A stretch of DNA of 64,000 bases from the NCBI RefSeq assembly GCF_000346465.2, contig NC_034012.1, forward strand, positions 7,989,918 to 8,053,917. The letters are read 5' to 3'. Both the position numbers and the translations under genes were made by a program. This stretch comes from Prunus persica. Taxonomy: Eukaryota > Streptophyta > Magnoliopsida > Rosales > Rosaceae. Below the pieces are notes generated by a model, which saw nothing but the letters and a program-made list of their open reading frames with translations, was not told the DNA's origin and searched no databases. Below are positions 22,760 through 34,038 of the stretch, one piece after another (positions within the stretch are counted from its first letter, which is position 1; each line of letters starts with the position of its first letter).

Positions 22760-22904
22760 TTTTTTTTTTTTAGGACCTTTTCTATTGAAATTGACAATAA
22801 CATACTAAAAACACACACACATTACACGAATGCTAGGACTCGAACCCGGAACTTTTCCTGGATGAGCAATTGCTCCAAACCACTACACTAGTAGGTTCTT
22901 TGCT
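22760..22904 (-). mobile_element. tRNA-derived SINE
   Basis: On the minus strand, a box-A-like TAGTGTAGTGGTTTGGAGC (about 22890-22872) is followed by a canonical box B GGTTCGAGTCC (22846-22836), then a short body and an A-rich tail (T run at 22760-22771 on the plus strand). The 9-bp direct repeat TAGAATATC flanks it (22751-22759, 22905-22913). This is the structure of a plant tRNA-derived SINE inserted by LINE machinery. It lies just outside the giant inverted repeat. Confidence 0.85.
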
Positions 22905-22913
22905 TAGAATATC

Positions 22914-23540
22914 ATATTTAGAATCGATGATTTTGCCTTAGATTGGACTTTGAATTTGGTCATTTAATTAGATACAGTATCATGAATATACACATAGCTA
23001 CAATATTGTAGATATATTATTAATAGGTACATTATATATGTGTATATTATCGTACCTTTGTGTATATATTTCAGAGTAATGTACCTAACAAAAATAAAAA
23101 ATAAAAATGATCAAAATCGAAATCCAAGAATCAAAATAATGCCCCAGAAAACTAAATGAATTCAACTTAAAAAAATTCATATACTAAATTCATCTAGGTC
23201 ATCGCAAAGAAATGTACATTGGGTAGGTGCAGTTGGCTGACTTCAGAAGCACAGCATGCTTTTCCTAGTTTAGCTAATTATTAATATATCAATAAGTACA
23301 TATAAATTAATGACAAGTTGACTTGATTTCACAGGAACATGTTGTTGTCCTTACATTAAGCTTTTGTGGCTTTCAAAGTTGACTAATTAGTATTATATAT
23401 CCTTGAAGATTTCTACAGGAAGGTTCTTTAATGTCGGATGGTAGAGCATATGGCATACCACATGCAATTTAGATAATGTATATAATAAACAGAATAATTC
23501 AATACTTTGAATTTCGAACTGCACAGGCTGTGTCTTTCTG
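22914..23540. other. Intergenic, BAHD upstream region
   Basis: AT-rich, no gene seen. The last ~100 bp resemble the region upstream of the 47146 gene (AATTCAAT(T)ACTTTGAATT, then CACAGGCTGTGTCTTT), confirming the two genes are duplicates including promoter. Confidence 0.65.
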
Positions 23541-23541
23541 G

Positions 23542-23555
23542 GGTTATATATGAAG
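23542..23555 (+). promoter_or_regulatory. Putative TATA box of the split BAHD gene
   Basis: GGTTATATATGAAGG ends about 21 bp before the ATG at 23577. It corresponds to CTTTATATGAAGG in the sister gene at 47094; here a short CTGGGG insertion separates TGTGTCTTT from TATATATGAAGG. The spacing to ATG is shorter than in sister genes because a segment present at 47107-47135 is missing. Confidence 0.5.
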
Positions 23556-23576
23556 GTGAGGATTTCGAACAACATC

Positions 23577-23954
23577 ATGGTTTCAGAGATGAAGGTTGAA
23601 GTCACTCACAACGAAACAATTAAACCATCCTCTCCAACTCCTTCACATCTTCAAACTACCAACCTCTCTGTTTTTGATCAGCTTTCTCCTGATGTTTATA
23701 TACCACTACTTCTCTTCTACCCCAACAATAGTAGAGATGTTGAGGCCAATAATATTGATCACCATTCTTCCGTTGCGGAAAGATCCAAGATTCTGAAGAC
23801 ATCATTATCTGAAACCCTAACTCACTTCTACCCCTTTGCAGGCGAATTCGAATATAATGTTTCAATTTCTTGCAATGATCATGGGGCTGCATTTTTTGAA
23901 GCTCGAGTGAACTGTCCCATATCAACCATTTTAGACGAACCTGATTTTGGGATC
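23577..23954 (+). pseudogene. BAHD acyltransferase 2 (type A), 5' part
   Basis: The first 126 codons of a BAHD gene, from ATG 23577 (MVSEMKVEV) through LSVFDQLSPDVYIP and the LTHFYPFAG block to ILDEPDFGI, where a retrotransposon interrupts it. It is very similar to the intact gene at 47146. No stop or frameshift precedes the insertion. An upstream in-frame ATG at 23550 is less likely, since 23577 aligns with the starts of the sister genes. Confidence 0.93.
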
Positions 23955-24460
23955 TGTTTACACCATAATGAACCGAGCAGACCCAGCATCAAAGCGACTA
24001 GCACCAAGGCAGCCACGCCTTCTCCCATGCCGAAGGAAGAGACACTTCCGAGGTGCCAGACACCTGCCGAAGCTCTCAGCTGCCAAACCTAATCTCCAGG
24101 ACACGTGTCGCCACCACAACGGCTTGCACAAAGTCCCACATTGGAACTTTGTGCAAAGCTCCCACTTTCACTTCCCTATAAATAGGGAACAGTACCCAGG
24201 TAAAACAAAGAACTACTCTCCCACTTTTACTGTTACTCTGCCAGAATTACTACTTGTAACTGACTTAGGCATCGGAGGGCCTTCGGCCGGCACCACACCG
24301 GTGTCCGAAGCTTAACGATTGCTTCTCCTCTTTTTACCTTCTACAGGTCTCTCACCAACCCATTTCACCAAGGGCCTCAGCCCTCTTCTCTGCTGAAGAC
24401 TCAGCACATCTAATCACTAAGTTGGACTCAATATTGGCCGGGCCATTTTGAGCATCAACA
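23955..24460 (+). repeat. 5' LTR (506 bp)
   Basis: Begins TGTTTACACC and ends GAGCATCAACA. A CTATAAATAGGG TATA box near 24176 probably marks the retroelement promoter, with the transcription start some 30 bp on. It differs from the 3' LTR by one C/T and one G/C near 24021-24040. Confidence 0.95.
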
Positions 24461-24462
24461 GT

Positions 24463-24480
24463 TTGGCGCCGTCTGTGGGA
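24463..24480 (+). promoter_or_regulatory. tRNA primer-binding site
   Basis: TTGGCGCCGTCTGTGGGA follows the 5' LTR after a 2-3 base spacer. This TGGCGCCGT motif is the usual primer-binding site of Tat/Athila-type plant gypsy elements. Confidence 0.8.
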
Positions 24481-24572
24481 ACTCGACACTTGAATCCCCT
24501 TTTTCTCTATCAGCCCAGCTGGCTCCTTCACCCCTCAGGCCCCGTCGCCTCTTCTTCACCCCACATTCTGCT

Positions 24573-27500
24573 ATGCCGACCGAGGATAGCCGCGACACCC
24601 AGCACCATACCCCCTGCGATGGTACTTCTAGAAGGAAATCTTCGGAAGATGCCACTCTCCAGGCAGAAGTGAAGCGCCTCCGCGACAGTGTCACTAAAAT
24701 GTCGGAAAAATACGAGCACCTTCATTGCAAGAACATTGAGCTAGAACATGACTACCGTGTTTTAAAGCGGAACTGGGAAAGGACTCACACCCAGGATGCC
24801 CAGCAAGACCTCACCCAGAACGTTGGGCCTACTCAGCCGAACCAGCCGGTACATTCCAGCCACAGTGCCTCGGCCCAAGCTAGGCTCCGCAAGGGTAAAG
24901 ACCACCTTCATCCGGAGATAACCCAGTCGCGACCCCTTTGCGTTCCCCCGCCGAGGGACCGGCCCCATGAACCAGTCAGGATCTATCAAGATTGCAGGGA
25001 TCGCCTCTCGGACCGTCAGCCAAGGCCGATCCCTATCCCTGTCAACCTCGAAGACCCACGGGTGACACACCTGGGCCCCTCGCCAGCCCCCGTCCGCATA
25101 CCCGACGAGGAAGGTGTCGGGGACTCGGATACTTGGGACTTTTATAATTCAGAGACCCAGCCAAATTACCACACTGGGGCGCTGGAAAATTGGGAACAAT
25201 CCCCAGTCTCTGTCTGCCCCGCCCCCAGGCCTTTGGCGCCTGAAACTCTTCCTCATGCCGACCCGGCCATGAGGCTTCTCTTTGAAAAGGTCCGGCGCCT
25301 GGAAAGCGAACAACAACGCAGCCATCAACCCCTCTGGGCAAAACCACGACCAGGGCCCTTTACGGAACGCATCCTCCACTACCACCAGGAGAAAGATATC
25401 CAGCCACTCCGCATCGCTTTCTACACTGGCACGGAGGACCCTCTCACCCATATCCACTCCTTCCAGTCTGCCCTCGGGTGCAAGGGCCTCACTGATGAAG
25501 GCATGTGCCTCCTTTTCCCTTCCACCCTCAGCGGCGCGGCCCTGAATTGGTTCTACAGGCTCCACCCCCGTACCATCAACTCCTTCGATAGTCTCAAGCA
25601 GACGTTCCTGGACCATTTTATGATCCAGACTGATCGCCTATACTCTGCCGACGACTTGTATATGCTTAGGCAGGCTGAGGACGAACCCCTTCGGGAATAT
25701 GCAGCTCGGTTCAGTCATGAGTACTCCCGCTGCCCTGACACTGACGATCGCGCTACCTTCGGCGCTTTTAAGAGCGGCCTCCGCGAGTCCAACTTCCGCT
25801 ACCTGGTTCATAGCAACAGTTGGAACACATATGCAGAGCTGATGAAGCAGGCGGCGATCCATGCTAAAGCTGAATACTTCAATTCCAAGCGTGGCCCAGC
25901 CAACCTGGCGCGCAACACTTTCGCCGACCCTCCACCTGCTTCAGCACCCGCCCCAGCCCCACCTCAGCATTCTATCCCTGCCCCGAGTGCCCAGGACAAC
26001 CAACAACATAAGCGGAAGGATAGCTACCAGCATCCCTTCGGCAATCACAAACGTGGCAGACATGGCAACCCCCATCAATCTAGTGGAAGCAACCCTCCCA
26101 GGCCTGGTGATCGGGCCCCACTTCCATTCGCACCCAGGCCCAGGTTTGAGGTTTTTACGACCCTCAACACCACCTATGAGAACGTCCTGGCGCGTGAAGC
26201 CCCCATCATCCCCAAGCCACCCCCTCGGAGACCATCCAACAAGCCTATGCCAAACACGGGGGTCTTCTGCCGCTTTCATCAATTCAGCGGCCATGACACC
26301 GAGTCTTGTGTTGCGCTGCGCAACATCATTGAAGGACTCATCCGGGAGGGTAAGCTGGACAACTATGTGCGCAACATACCAACCCCGCCTAACCCTCACC
26401 AACGACAAATCAACATGATCTCCACCATCAGCGGAGGTCCTACCCTGGCTGGCACCTCCAACAACTCCATCAAACATTATGTCCGCTCCACCTATGCGCA
26501 CCAGGTCTTCAGCACCGAGCAGGGACGATTGCCAAAGACCCACAGGACTGGCTGGGCCCCCATTACCTTCTGCGAGGAGGAGGAGCGTGGTGTTATCCTC
26601 CCCCATGACGATCCACTCATTATCCGGGCTGACATTTCTAACTTCGACGTTGGGCGTATCCTGGTGGACACTGGCAGCTCGGTCAGTGTGATGTTTGCCG
26701 AGTGCTTCAATTAACTCCAGGTCCCACCTCACCTACTCGACCGAAGCATCACACCCCTTGTGAGCTTCTCGGGTGATGTGGTCCAGCCCATCGGCAGCAT
26801 TCATCTCCTCATCTCAATTGGGGCCGCACCCCAGCGGACGACGATCACTACCCCCTTCCTTATCGTCGACTGTCCCACAGCCTACAACGTCATCCTCGGC
26901 CGCCCAGCCTTGGCTCAAATGAAGGCTTTTATCTCCACGCATATGCTGCTATTGAAGTTCCCCACTCCTAATGGCCCAGGCACGGTGCGCGGCGACCAAC
27001 TCGGAGCCCGAAGCTGCTACGCTTCAGCCGTCAAATCCACCAATCGCCAACATATGAGTGAAGCCCTAGCAGTAACCAAGGCTCCCGCCCCTCCTCAAGC
27101 TGGCACAGAACCACCTGAAGACCCCAGGGAGGAGTCCATCGCACCACAGGCCGAACCTATGGAGGACCTGGAGCTGGTTACCCTCCATGACGATATCCCG
27201 GATCGACAAGTCCGGATCGGCACCTCCATCTCACCAGAGCTTCGCTCTGACCTGGTCGCCTTCCTCCGCCTCAACTCCGAAGTCTTCGCTTGGTCCTACA
27301 ATGACATGCCTGGCATATCACCAGACATCATATCTCATAGGCTTAGCGTCAATCCTGCCGTCCGACCAGTCTGACAGAAGCGTCGAGCCTATGATCCCGA
27401 GCGCTATGAGGCCATGAAGGCGGAGGTGGATCGATTGAGTAGTATCCGATTCATCAGGGAGGTTGACTATCCCACATGGCTGGCCAATGTCGTGATGGTC

Positions 27501-30437
27501 CGCAAGCCAAGAAAGGGCTGGCGAATGTGTGTCGACTACACCAACCTTAATCGGGCTTGCCCAAAGGACAGCTTCCCGCTACCCCGCATTGACCAGCTAG
27601 TCGACGCCACAGCCGGCCACGCCCTCCTTAGTTTCATGGATGCTTATTCAGGTTACAACCAGATCTTCATGCACCCCGAAGATCAGGCCCACACCTCTTT
27701 CATTACGGATCGCGGCCTCTACTGCTATAAGGTGATGCCCTTCGGCCTCAAAAACGCCAGGGCTACTTATCAGCGTCTGGTGAATCAGCTCTTTGCCCCC
27801 CTGATTGGCAATACCATGGAGGTCTATGTCGATGACATGCTAGTCAAGAGTCGCACGGCTGACCAGCACATCCCCAACCTCTCTGCCATGTTCACCATCC
27901 TGAAGCAATACAAAATGAGGCTTAACCCCACCAAATGTGCATTCGGGGTGGCTTCCGGAAAATTCCTTGGCTTCATGATCAGCCAGAGGGGCATTGAGGC
28001 CAATCCAGAAAAGATCCAGGCCATCTTAGATATGACAATACCTAAGACGGTCAAGGATATCCAAAGCCTTACAGGACGTGTCGCAGCCCTGACCAGATTT
28101 ATCTCCAAAGCCACTGACCGCTGCGCCCCATTCTTCAAGGCCCTTAAAGGCACCAAAAGAAACATCACCTGGACTGCTGAATGCGACACGGCTTTCAGCG
28201 AGCTCAAAGAGTATATGGGCCGGGCCCCTTTATTGTCAACCCCTGAGCACGGAGACATCCTCGTGATTTATCTCTCCATCTCAGCTTCGGCTGTTAGCTC
28301 TGTGCTCATCCGATCAAAAGGTCACGCGGAGCACCCAGTGCATTATGTTAGTAAAGCATTGCAAGATGCCGAAGTTCGGTACCCGGACATCGAAAAATTG
28401 GCGTTCGCCTTGGTCGTCTCGGCAAGACGCCTTCGACCATATTTCCAAGCTCACACCATCCATGTCTTAACCAACCAACCACTCCGACAGGTGTTGCAGA
28501 ACCCAGAAACCTCTGGGAGGCTGGTCAAATGGGCCATTGAACTGGGCGAGTTTGATATTCATTACAAACCCCGCCCGGCTATGAGGGGCCAGGCCGTTGC
28601 TGACTTCCTATCCGAATTCACGGATCCCCAAGCTTCCGCAGCTACCCAGCTCATAACCGAACCCAATCCCCCTTCCAGCCAGGACCAAACCCCCACCGAA
28701 GGCAATCTCGACCTAACCCAGCCCCTGTGGACCTTATTCGTAGACGGCTCTTCTAATGCCCAGGGCTGTGGGGCCGGCCTCGTTCTCATCTCCCCAGACA
28801 AGGTTGCCCTCGAGTACGCCCTTCGCTTCAAATTCCAAGCCTCCAACAATGAGGCCGAATACGAAGCACTCTTAGCTGGTCTTCAATTAGCCAAAGAGAT
28901 GGATGCCAGGCAAGTTCAGATATTCAGCGATTCACAACTTGTGGTCCACCAGGTCAACCAGGACTTCACGGCTAAGGATGCCTCTATGACGGCCTACCTC
29001 CAGCACGCTCGGCACTTGCTGGCAACCTTCCACGCCCACTCTATCAAGCACGTGCCGCGCTCCGAGAATAGCCATGCCGATGCACTAGCCAGGTTGGCAT
29101 CAGCCTTGGAGCAAGGAACGGGTCGACACATCCACATCGAGTTTTTGGCCCAGCCCAGCACACAAGCCCCACTTATCTGCACTATTGATCACAGCCCTAC
29201 ATGGATGGACCCCATCCTCCAGTTCTTACAGAACCAAACACTACCGGCTAATCCGGCAGAAGCACGACGCGTTCGCCATCGCTCTGCCCGGTACCTGATC
29301 ATTAACGGCTCCTTATACAAGCGGGGTTTCAGCCTTCCTTACCTCCGATGCCTGACTCCAGAGGAGGGTCACTATGTCCTCCGAGAAATCCATGAAGGCA
29401 TCTGCGACAACCACTCGGGCGCACGCTCATTAGCTCATAAGGCAATCCGCCAAGGATACTTCTGGCCTTCACTCCACACTGACGCCCAGGCCTTCACCCA
29501 GAAATGCGACAAGTGTCAGAGATTCGCCAACATTCCACAACTCCCGGCAGAACCACTGATGGCCATGGTCAGTCCTTGGCCATTTGCCCAATGGGGACTG
29601 GATCTCATTGGACCGATGCCAGAGGGCAAGGGCCAAGTCAAGTATGCAGTTGTGGCCGTAGACTACTTCACCAAGTGGGCTGAGGCCGAGGCCTTGGCCA
29701 CCATCACTGCGGCTCGCATCGAATCCTTTGTGTGGCAAAACATTGTATGTCGCTTCGGCATCCCCAACTCCATCGTCACCGACAATGGCCGGCAATTTGA
29801 CAACGCCAAATTCAAACAATTTTGTTCCAACCTCAAGATTCGTCTGTGTCTCGCCTCCCCAGCCCATCCTCAGTCCAATGGCCAGGTCGAAGCCGTGAAC
29901 AAAATTATCAAGAAGACCCTCAAGACAAAACTTGACAAAGCCAAGGGCTGCTGGCCAGAACTACTCCCAGAAGTACTCTGGTCCTACCGCACCACCTTTC
30001 GCACATCCACGGGTGAAACGCCGTTCTCCCTATCATTTGGAACCGAGGCCGTGGCTCCGGTAGAGATTGGCCAGCCCACATACCGAACCTCCACTTACGA
30101 TGCCACGGCCAATGACGAGCAGTTGGCCCTCAACCTCGACTTCATTGACGAAGTCCGGGACCAATCGAGCATGCGCAATGCCGCATACAAGCAACGCATC
30201 GCCAAATACTATGACTCCCGAGTCAAGCCCCGTGCTTTCAAAATGGGGGACTGGGTCATGCGCAAGGTTTCCTTGGCTACCAAAAATCCTAACGAAGGTA
30301 CCCTCGGCCCTACATGGGAAGGTCCTTACGAGATTATCAAAATCTGCCGCCCCGGCACTTATTAGCTTCGTGATTCCACAGGCAAGACGCTGCCTCACCC
30401 GTGGAATGCTGACCACCTCAAGTACTATTACAAGTAA
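24573..30437 (+). pseudogene. Tat gag-pol polyprotein frame with three nonsense codons
   Basis: One continuous frame of 1,955 codons, broken by TAA (26712), TGA (27372) and TAG (30363) with no frameshift. The order is a coiled-coil-prone N-terminus and retrotransposon gag (about 25370-25900), then aspartic protease with DTGSS at 26667. Reverse transcriptase has YVDD at 27825, followed by its RNase H and then a second, archaeal-type RNase H (FVDGSS near 28740, through HADALARLAS near 29075). Integrase has an HHCC finger (about 29394-29515) and a DDE core (D near 29598, TDNG near 29779, E near 29889). Each stop could come from a single C-to-T change (CAA, CGA, CAG). As it stands the element could not make an intact polyprotein. 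Confidence 0.92.
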
Positions 30438-30725
30438 ACATATCTAGACCCTAGGACAATACTTTGGTCTTGATTATTTACTGTAAGTTAGACGTAAGGT
30501 ATCTAGACCCTAGACCACTTGTACCTTCTGCCTTTCGGCATCTATTTCAATGAAATGCCTGACTCAGGCTCATTCTCATGAACTCACATTGTTCTCATTT
30601 TTAACACAATTGATATCAAACTAAGTCATATATCATAAGTCAAAGCAGCCTTGCTCCTGGCAAGGACAAATGTGCATACATAACTAAAATAAACAACAAA
30701 CGAGTGTTCCAAAGAGTACACTAGA

Positions 30726-31223
30726 NNNNNNNNNNNNNNNNNNNNNNNNNNNNNNNNNNNNNNNNNNNNNNNNNNNNNNNNNNNNNNNNNNNNNNNNNNN
30801 NNNNNNNNNNNNNNNNNNNNNNNNNNNNNNNNNNNNNNNNNNNNNNNNNNNNNNNNNNNNNNNNNNNNNNNNNNNNNNNNNNNNNNNNNNNNNNNNNNNN
30901 NNNNNNNNNNNNNNNNNNNNNNNNNNNNNNNNNNNNNNNNNNNNNNNNNNNNNNNNNNNNNNNNNNNNNNNNNNNNNNNNNNNNNNNNNNNNNNNNNNNN
31001 NNNNNNNNNNNNNNNNNNNNNNNNNNNNNNNNNNNNNNNNNNNNNNNNNNNNNNNNNNNNNNNNNNNNNNNNNNNNNNNNNNNNNNNNNNNNNNNNNNNN
31101 NNNNNNNNNNNNNNNNNNNNNNNNNNNNNNNNNNNNNNNNNNNNNNNNNNNNNNNNNNNNNNNNNNNNNNNNNNNNNNNNNNNNNNNNNNNNNNNNNNNN
31201 NNNNNNNNNNNNNNNNNNNNNNN
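30726..31223. other. Assembly gap, 498 N
   Basis: A gap between the end of pol and the visible end of the antisense gene; it probably hides further 3' exon(s) of that gene. Its irregular length suggests a sized gap. Confidence 0.98.
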
Positions 31224-31286
31224 ATAGTCAATCCACACAAACATAATCCAACACAAATACATTCAAAAAAGGGCCTAAACACTTAC

Positions 31287-32992
31287 ATAGGCAGAGGTGA
31301 GGATCGTCTTTTGGGCCCGGTCGATGAAGGAAGAAGCTGGAGTCCTCGCCAGAGCCTCAGGGTCGCTCTTCATGCCTTCCAGGAAGACGTTCACTAAAGG
31401 CACCTCCTGCCGGTGCATAGCCAGGTTGACCTCCTTCTTCTGCTGGCGTAGCCTGCCGAAGTCTACCTTCTCTACCCCTTCAGCGAACACATCCTCCATG
31501 CCGAAGGGTAGCTTCGGCGGTGCCTGCAGATCAAAGGGCGGAAGCCTCGGCCTTGCCCCCATCACATGCTGATGAGCCTCCTCCAAAGCCTTCCTCTTCC
31601 CCAGCACGTCCGCGACCCGACCCTCATCATCATCCCTGGGTCGTTTTTCAGCACTTTTCTCAGCTTTCTTGGCCCGAGACTCCCTCAGCCGCTTCTGCAT
31701 CTCGGCCTCATCAATGTCTACGGCCACCTTCGTGCTCCCCCTTATGATGCCAGCCACTGTCAAAACAAACAAAGCAATTCTATTACTCAAACTTACAAAG
31801 GCTCAGCACACAACAAAAAGATAACCCAGGTACTTACTTCCTTGTAGCAGTCCGGACTCAAACAAATTCTTCTGCGTGACTAGGTTCCCGCACTCACGCT
31901 CAGTCTCTGATAGCTGCGCCCTCACCCACTCAACTTCGTCTTCTTGCTCCTTGGAGATAGGCCCCCACTTCACTGAACCTGCATCAAGAGTTAGAAACTA
32001 CTTAGCCATTTACACTGGCACAGAGGAAGTACAGAACCAAAAATAGGAGCCAAAACAACACAATCAGGCATTGGACAATCTTAAGGGATGGGGCAAGGAC
32101 CTATAGACTGGAAGTGGGTAGGAATGTGCTGGACAACGCTCTTCCCTGGAGGACATTCCCAGTCCCCATAGGCCAAGCACCACCTGTTCCTCCAGGACTT
32201 TTGCGTTGTGGGCTTGTGTCCAATAAAATAGCCCCTCTCCTTCGCCTTTCGGCAATTGGCCTGTACCCAGCCAAAATTCCCCTGTTGCTTCGAAATGGAG
32301 TACAGGTACATGAACTGCTCAAACGTTGGCTCCCCTAACCCAGCCAACCACCAGGCGATATACACCCCATGAAGAAGAATCCAAAAGTTGGGATTATACT
32401 GCCCCGGTGCATACCCCAACTTGGCCAACATCATCTGAACCCACGGATGAAACGGTAGTCTGAAGCCATGCCGATACATATCTGTAAAAATCATCACGGA
32501 GCCATCCGAAGGATATCTGACTACATCAGCCTCCGTGGGTAACCTCAAGCCCACATAGGCTGGCACACAAAAATCTGTTCGTAGCTGGGCCAATTTCGCT
32601 TCTGTAAGTGTATTCCGCCTCGGCAACGGGACACCAACCCGGATGTCTAATCCCTCTGACACCGAAGCCACGGCTATACCCACAGACCCTGATGGTGATG
32701 CCTGGTTGCTCGAACCCACTTCTTGCGTTTGAGGCAAGGCTAGAACCCGATTTGCTATAGCCTCTAACTCTATATAATTTCTCTGCATCTCCCTATATGC
32801 AGCCGACCCAGAGTCTCCCGATGGCTCAGCCCCCTTTGCCGAAGCACCACGGACTTGCCCCTGCCAAACAAAGTTGCACCGCCCAGCTCCTCCAGCTACC
32901 TTGCCGAAGCTCAGCCACCTGCAGACCTCTCGCCAATCCTCACGGCCTGCCGATCTGCTCCTACTCAAAACCCAGCCACTTGCCGAAGCCAC
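31287..32992 (-). CDS. Antisense spliced gene of the Tat element (aORF), partial
   Basis: On the opposite strand to gag-pol. Three predicted exons keep one reading frame: 32992-32101, 31978-31838 and 31756-31287. Borders are GTCCTT/ATGCAG and GTAAGT/TTGACAG, and a further donor GTAAGT at 31286 leads into the N gap. That gives 501 codons with no stop. The central part (about residues 130-290: FRLPFHPWVQMMLAKLGYAP onward, with a run of tryptophans) fits the Pfam family named putative gypsy-type transposon (PF04195). The last exon is basic and coiled-coil-like (RLRESRAKKAEKSAEKRPRD), possibly nuclear. Antisense ORFs here are known from Grande/Retand-like elements; their function is unknown. The start at 32992 is only the first ATG in frame. 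Confidence 0.72.
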
Positions 32993-33540
32993 AACAAGGA
33001 TCTGCTCCTACTCAAAAAAATGCCCAGCTCACTTGCCGAACGGTGAGCGGCGTGTGGAGAAAACAGAGAACACCTACAATCGACTCACTTCGGCACAGGC
33101 CCAGCCCGGGTCTTCAACCCTTGCCGAAGCCATGGCAGCGTGCAATCTCCTCCAAATCCTTCACCTGGCGCCCGAAGTCACGACCTCAGGGACCCAAGCC
33201 CTTCCAGCGGAGATGCTTGCCGAAGGTCTGTGTACAAGACTACCAAAACTCCCGACTCTACCCTTTCAACCTCGACGGCTCAACGAATACCCTCCAATTG
33301 TTCCTACCGTTCGGCAAGAACTTGTGGACGCAAAGGTTGCTCTCTTCCTCCCACAAGGCAGGGCTCACAACGGGGACTTTATACCCCCCTCCTCCAACAA
33401 CCCTAGCCCTTCTTAATTGCCAAAGCCCAACTCGGGCCCAACTCTTGCCAATTGCCGAAGGCCCAATTCAAGCCCTCTCAATATGGCCCGACCTCTCCAC
33501 ACAAAAATGTATATATTGAGCTAGACCCTTGCCGAACGGC
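32830..33540. repeat. Dispersed TGCCGAA motif region
   Basis: The heptamer TGCCGAA recurs at irregular 60-100-bp spacing, for example near 32838, 32903, 32972, 33034, 33122, 33218 and 33456, with one inverse TTCGGCA at 33309, mostly as CTTGCCGAAG. It occupies the 3' non-coding region, which is also the upstream region of the antisense gene. The same motif occurs in both LTRs (near 24032 and 24066). Confidence 0.75.
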
Positions 33541-33594
33541 AAGGGCCATGGATGGTTTGTGGAGAAGCCTAAAATTTTCAAGGCCTAGCTCCCA

Positions 33595-33631
<37 letters not shown>

Positions 33632-33800
33632 GGCTACACCCTTGCCGAACGGCAAGGGCCATGGAGAAGCTTTGGAGGGTCCAAAAATTCCAAATGCCCC
33701 AGCCATTCCCAAAAAAAAAAAAAAAAAAAAAAAAAGGAGCTAGACCCTTGCCGAACGGCAGGAGCCATGAAAGAATTGGAGTCTCCAAAATTTTCAAAGT
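33515..33800. repeat. ~110-bp tandem repeats with palindromic core and poly-A runs
   Basis: Three units each start with (C/T)A(G/C)ACCCTTGCCGAACGGCA; the core CCTTGCCG-AA-CGGCAAGG is a near-perfect palindrome. They then run through GGGCCATGGA and a TCCAAAATTT-like segment. The first two end in poly-A runs of about 27 and 21 (at 33600 and 33714). Confidence 0.85.
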
Positions 33801-34022
33801 ACCCGGCTCCCCCGAAGGTCTGGCTCCCGTAGGGACCCAGCTCCCATCCTATCTGCAACATGCCCAAGTACCCAGGTACCCAGCTACCATGTGTTGACGC
33901 AACTCCTAGCTTGCCAACTTGGGGGACTAGGGAGTGCCCTGCGGCTCCCAATGAAGCTGGAATGCTCGGTTACAATTACAAAAACTCACAAGTTCCCAAC
34001 CCAGAAGTTACTTCTCGACCGC

Positions 34023-34038
34023 GAACTTGGGGGACTAC
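34023..34038 (+). promoter_or_regulatory. Polypurine-type tract before 3' LTR
   Basis: GAACTTGGGGGACTAC immediately precedes the 3' LTR. A G-rich tract in this position primes plus-strand synthesis; AACTTGGGGGACTAC is a common form in Tat-type elements. Confidence 0.75.

Noticed and set aside
22836..22890. A tRNA gene on the minus strand
   Set aside because: Only A and B boxes are recognisable; there is no cloverleaf. The poly-A tail and flanking duplication identify a SINE.
25149..26732. Long minus-strand frames opposite gag-pol
   Set aside because: They are shadow frames of the GC-rich sense coding sequence and have no domain features. The only convincing antisense gene lies downstream at 31287-32992.
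30626..31282. 192-218-residue minus-strand frames
   Set aside because: They run through the 498-N gap and are mostly unknown residues.
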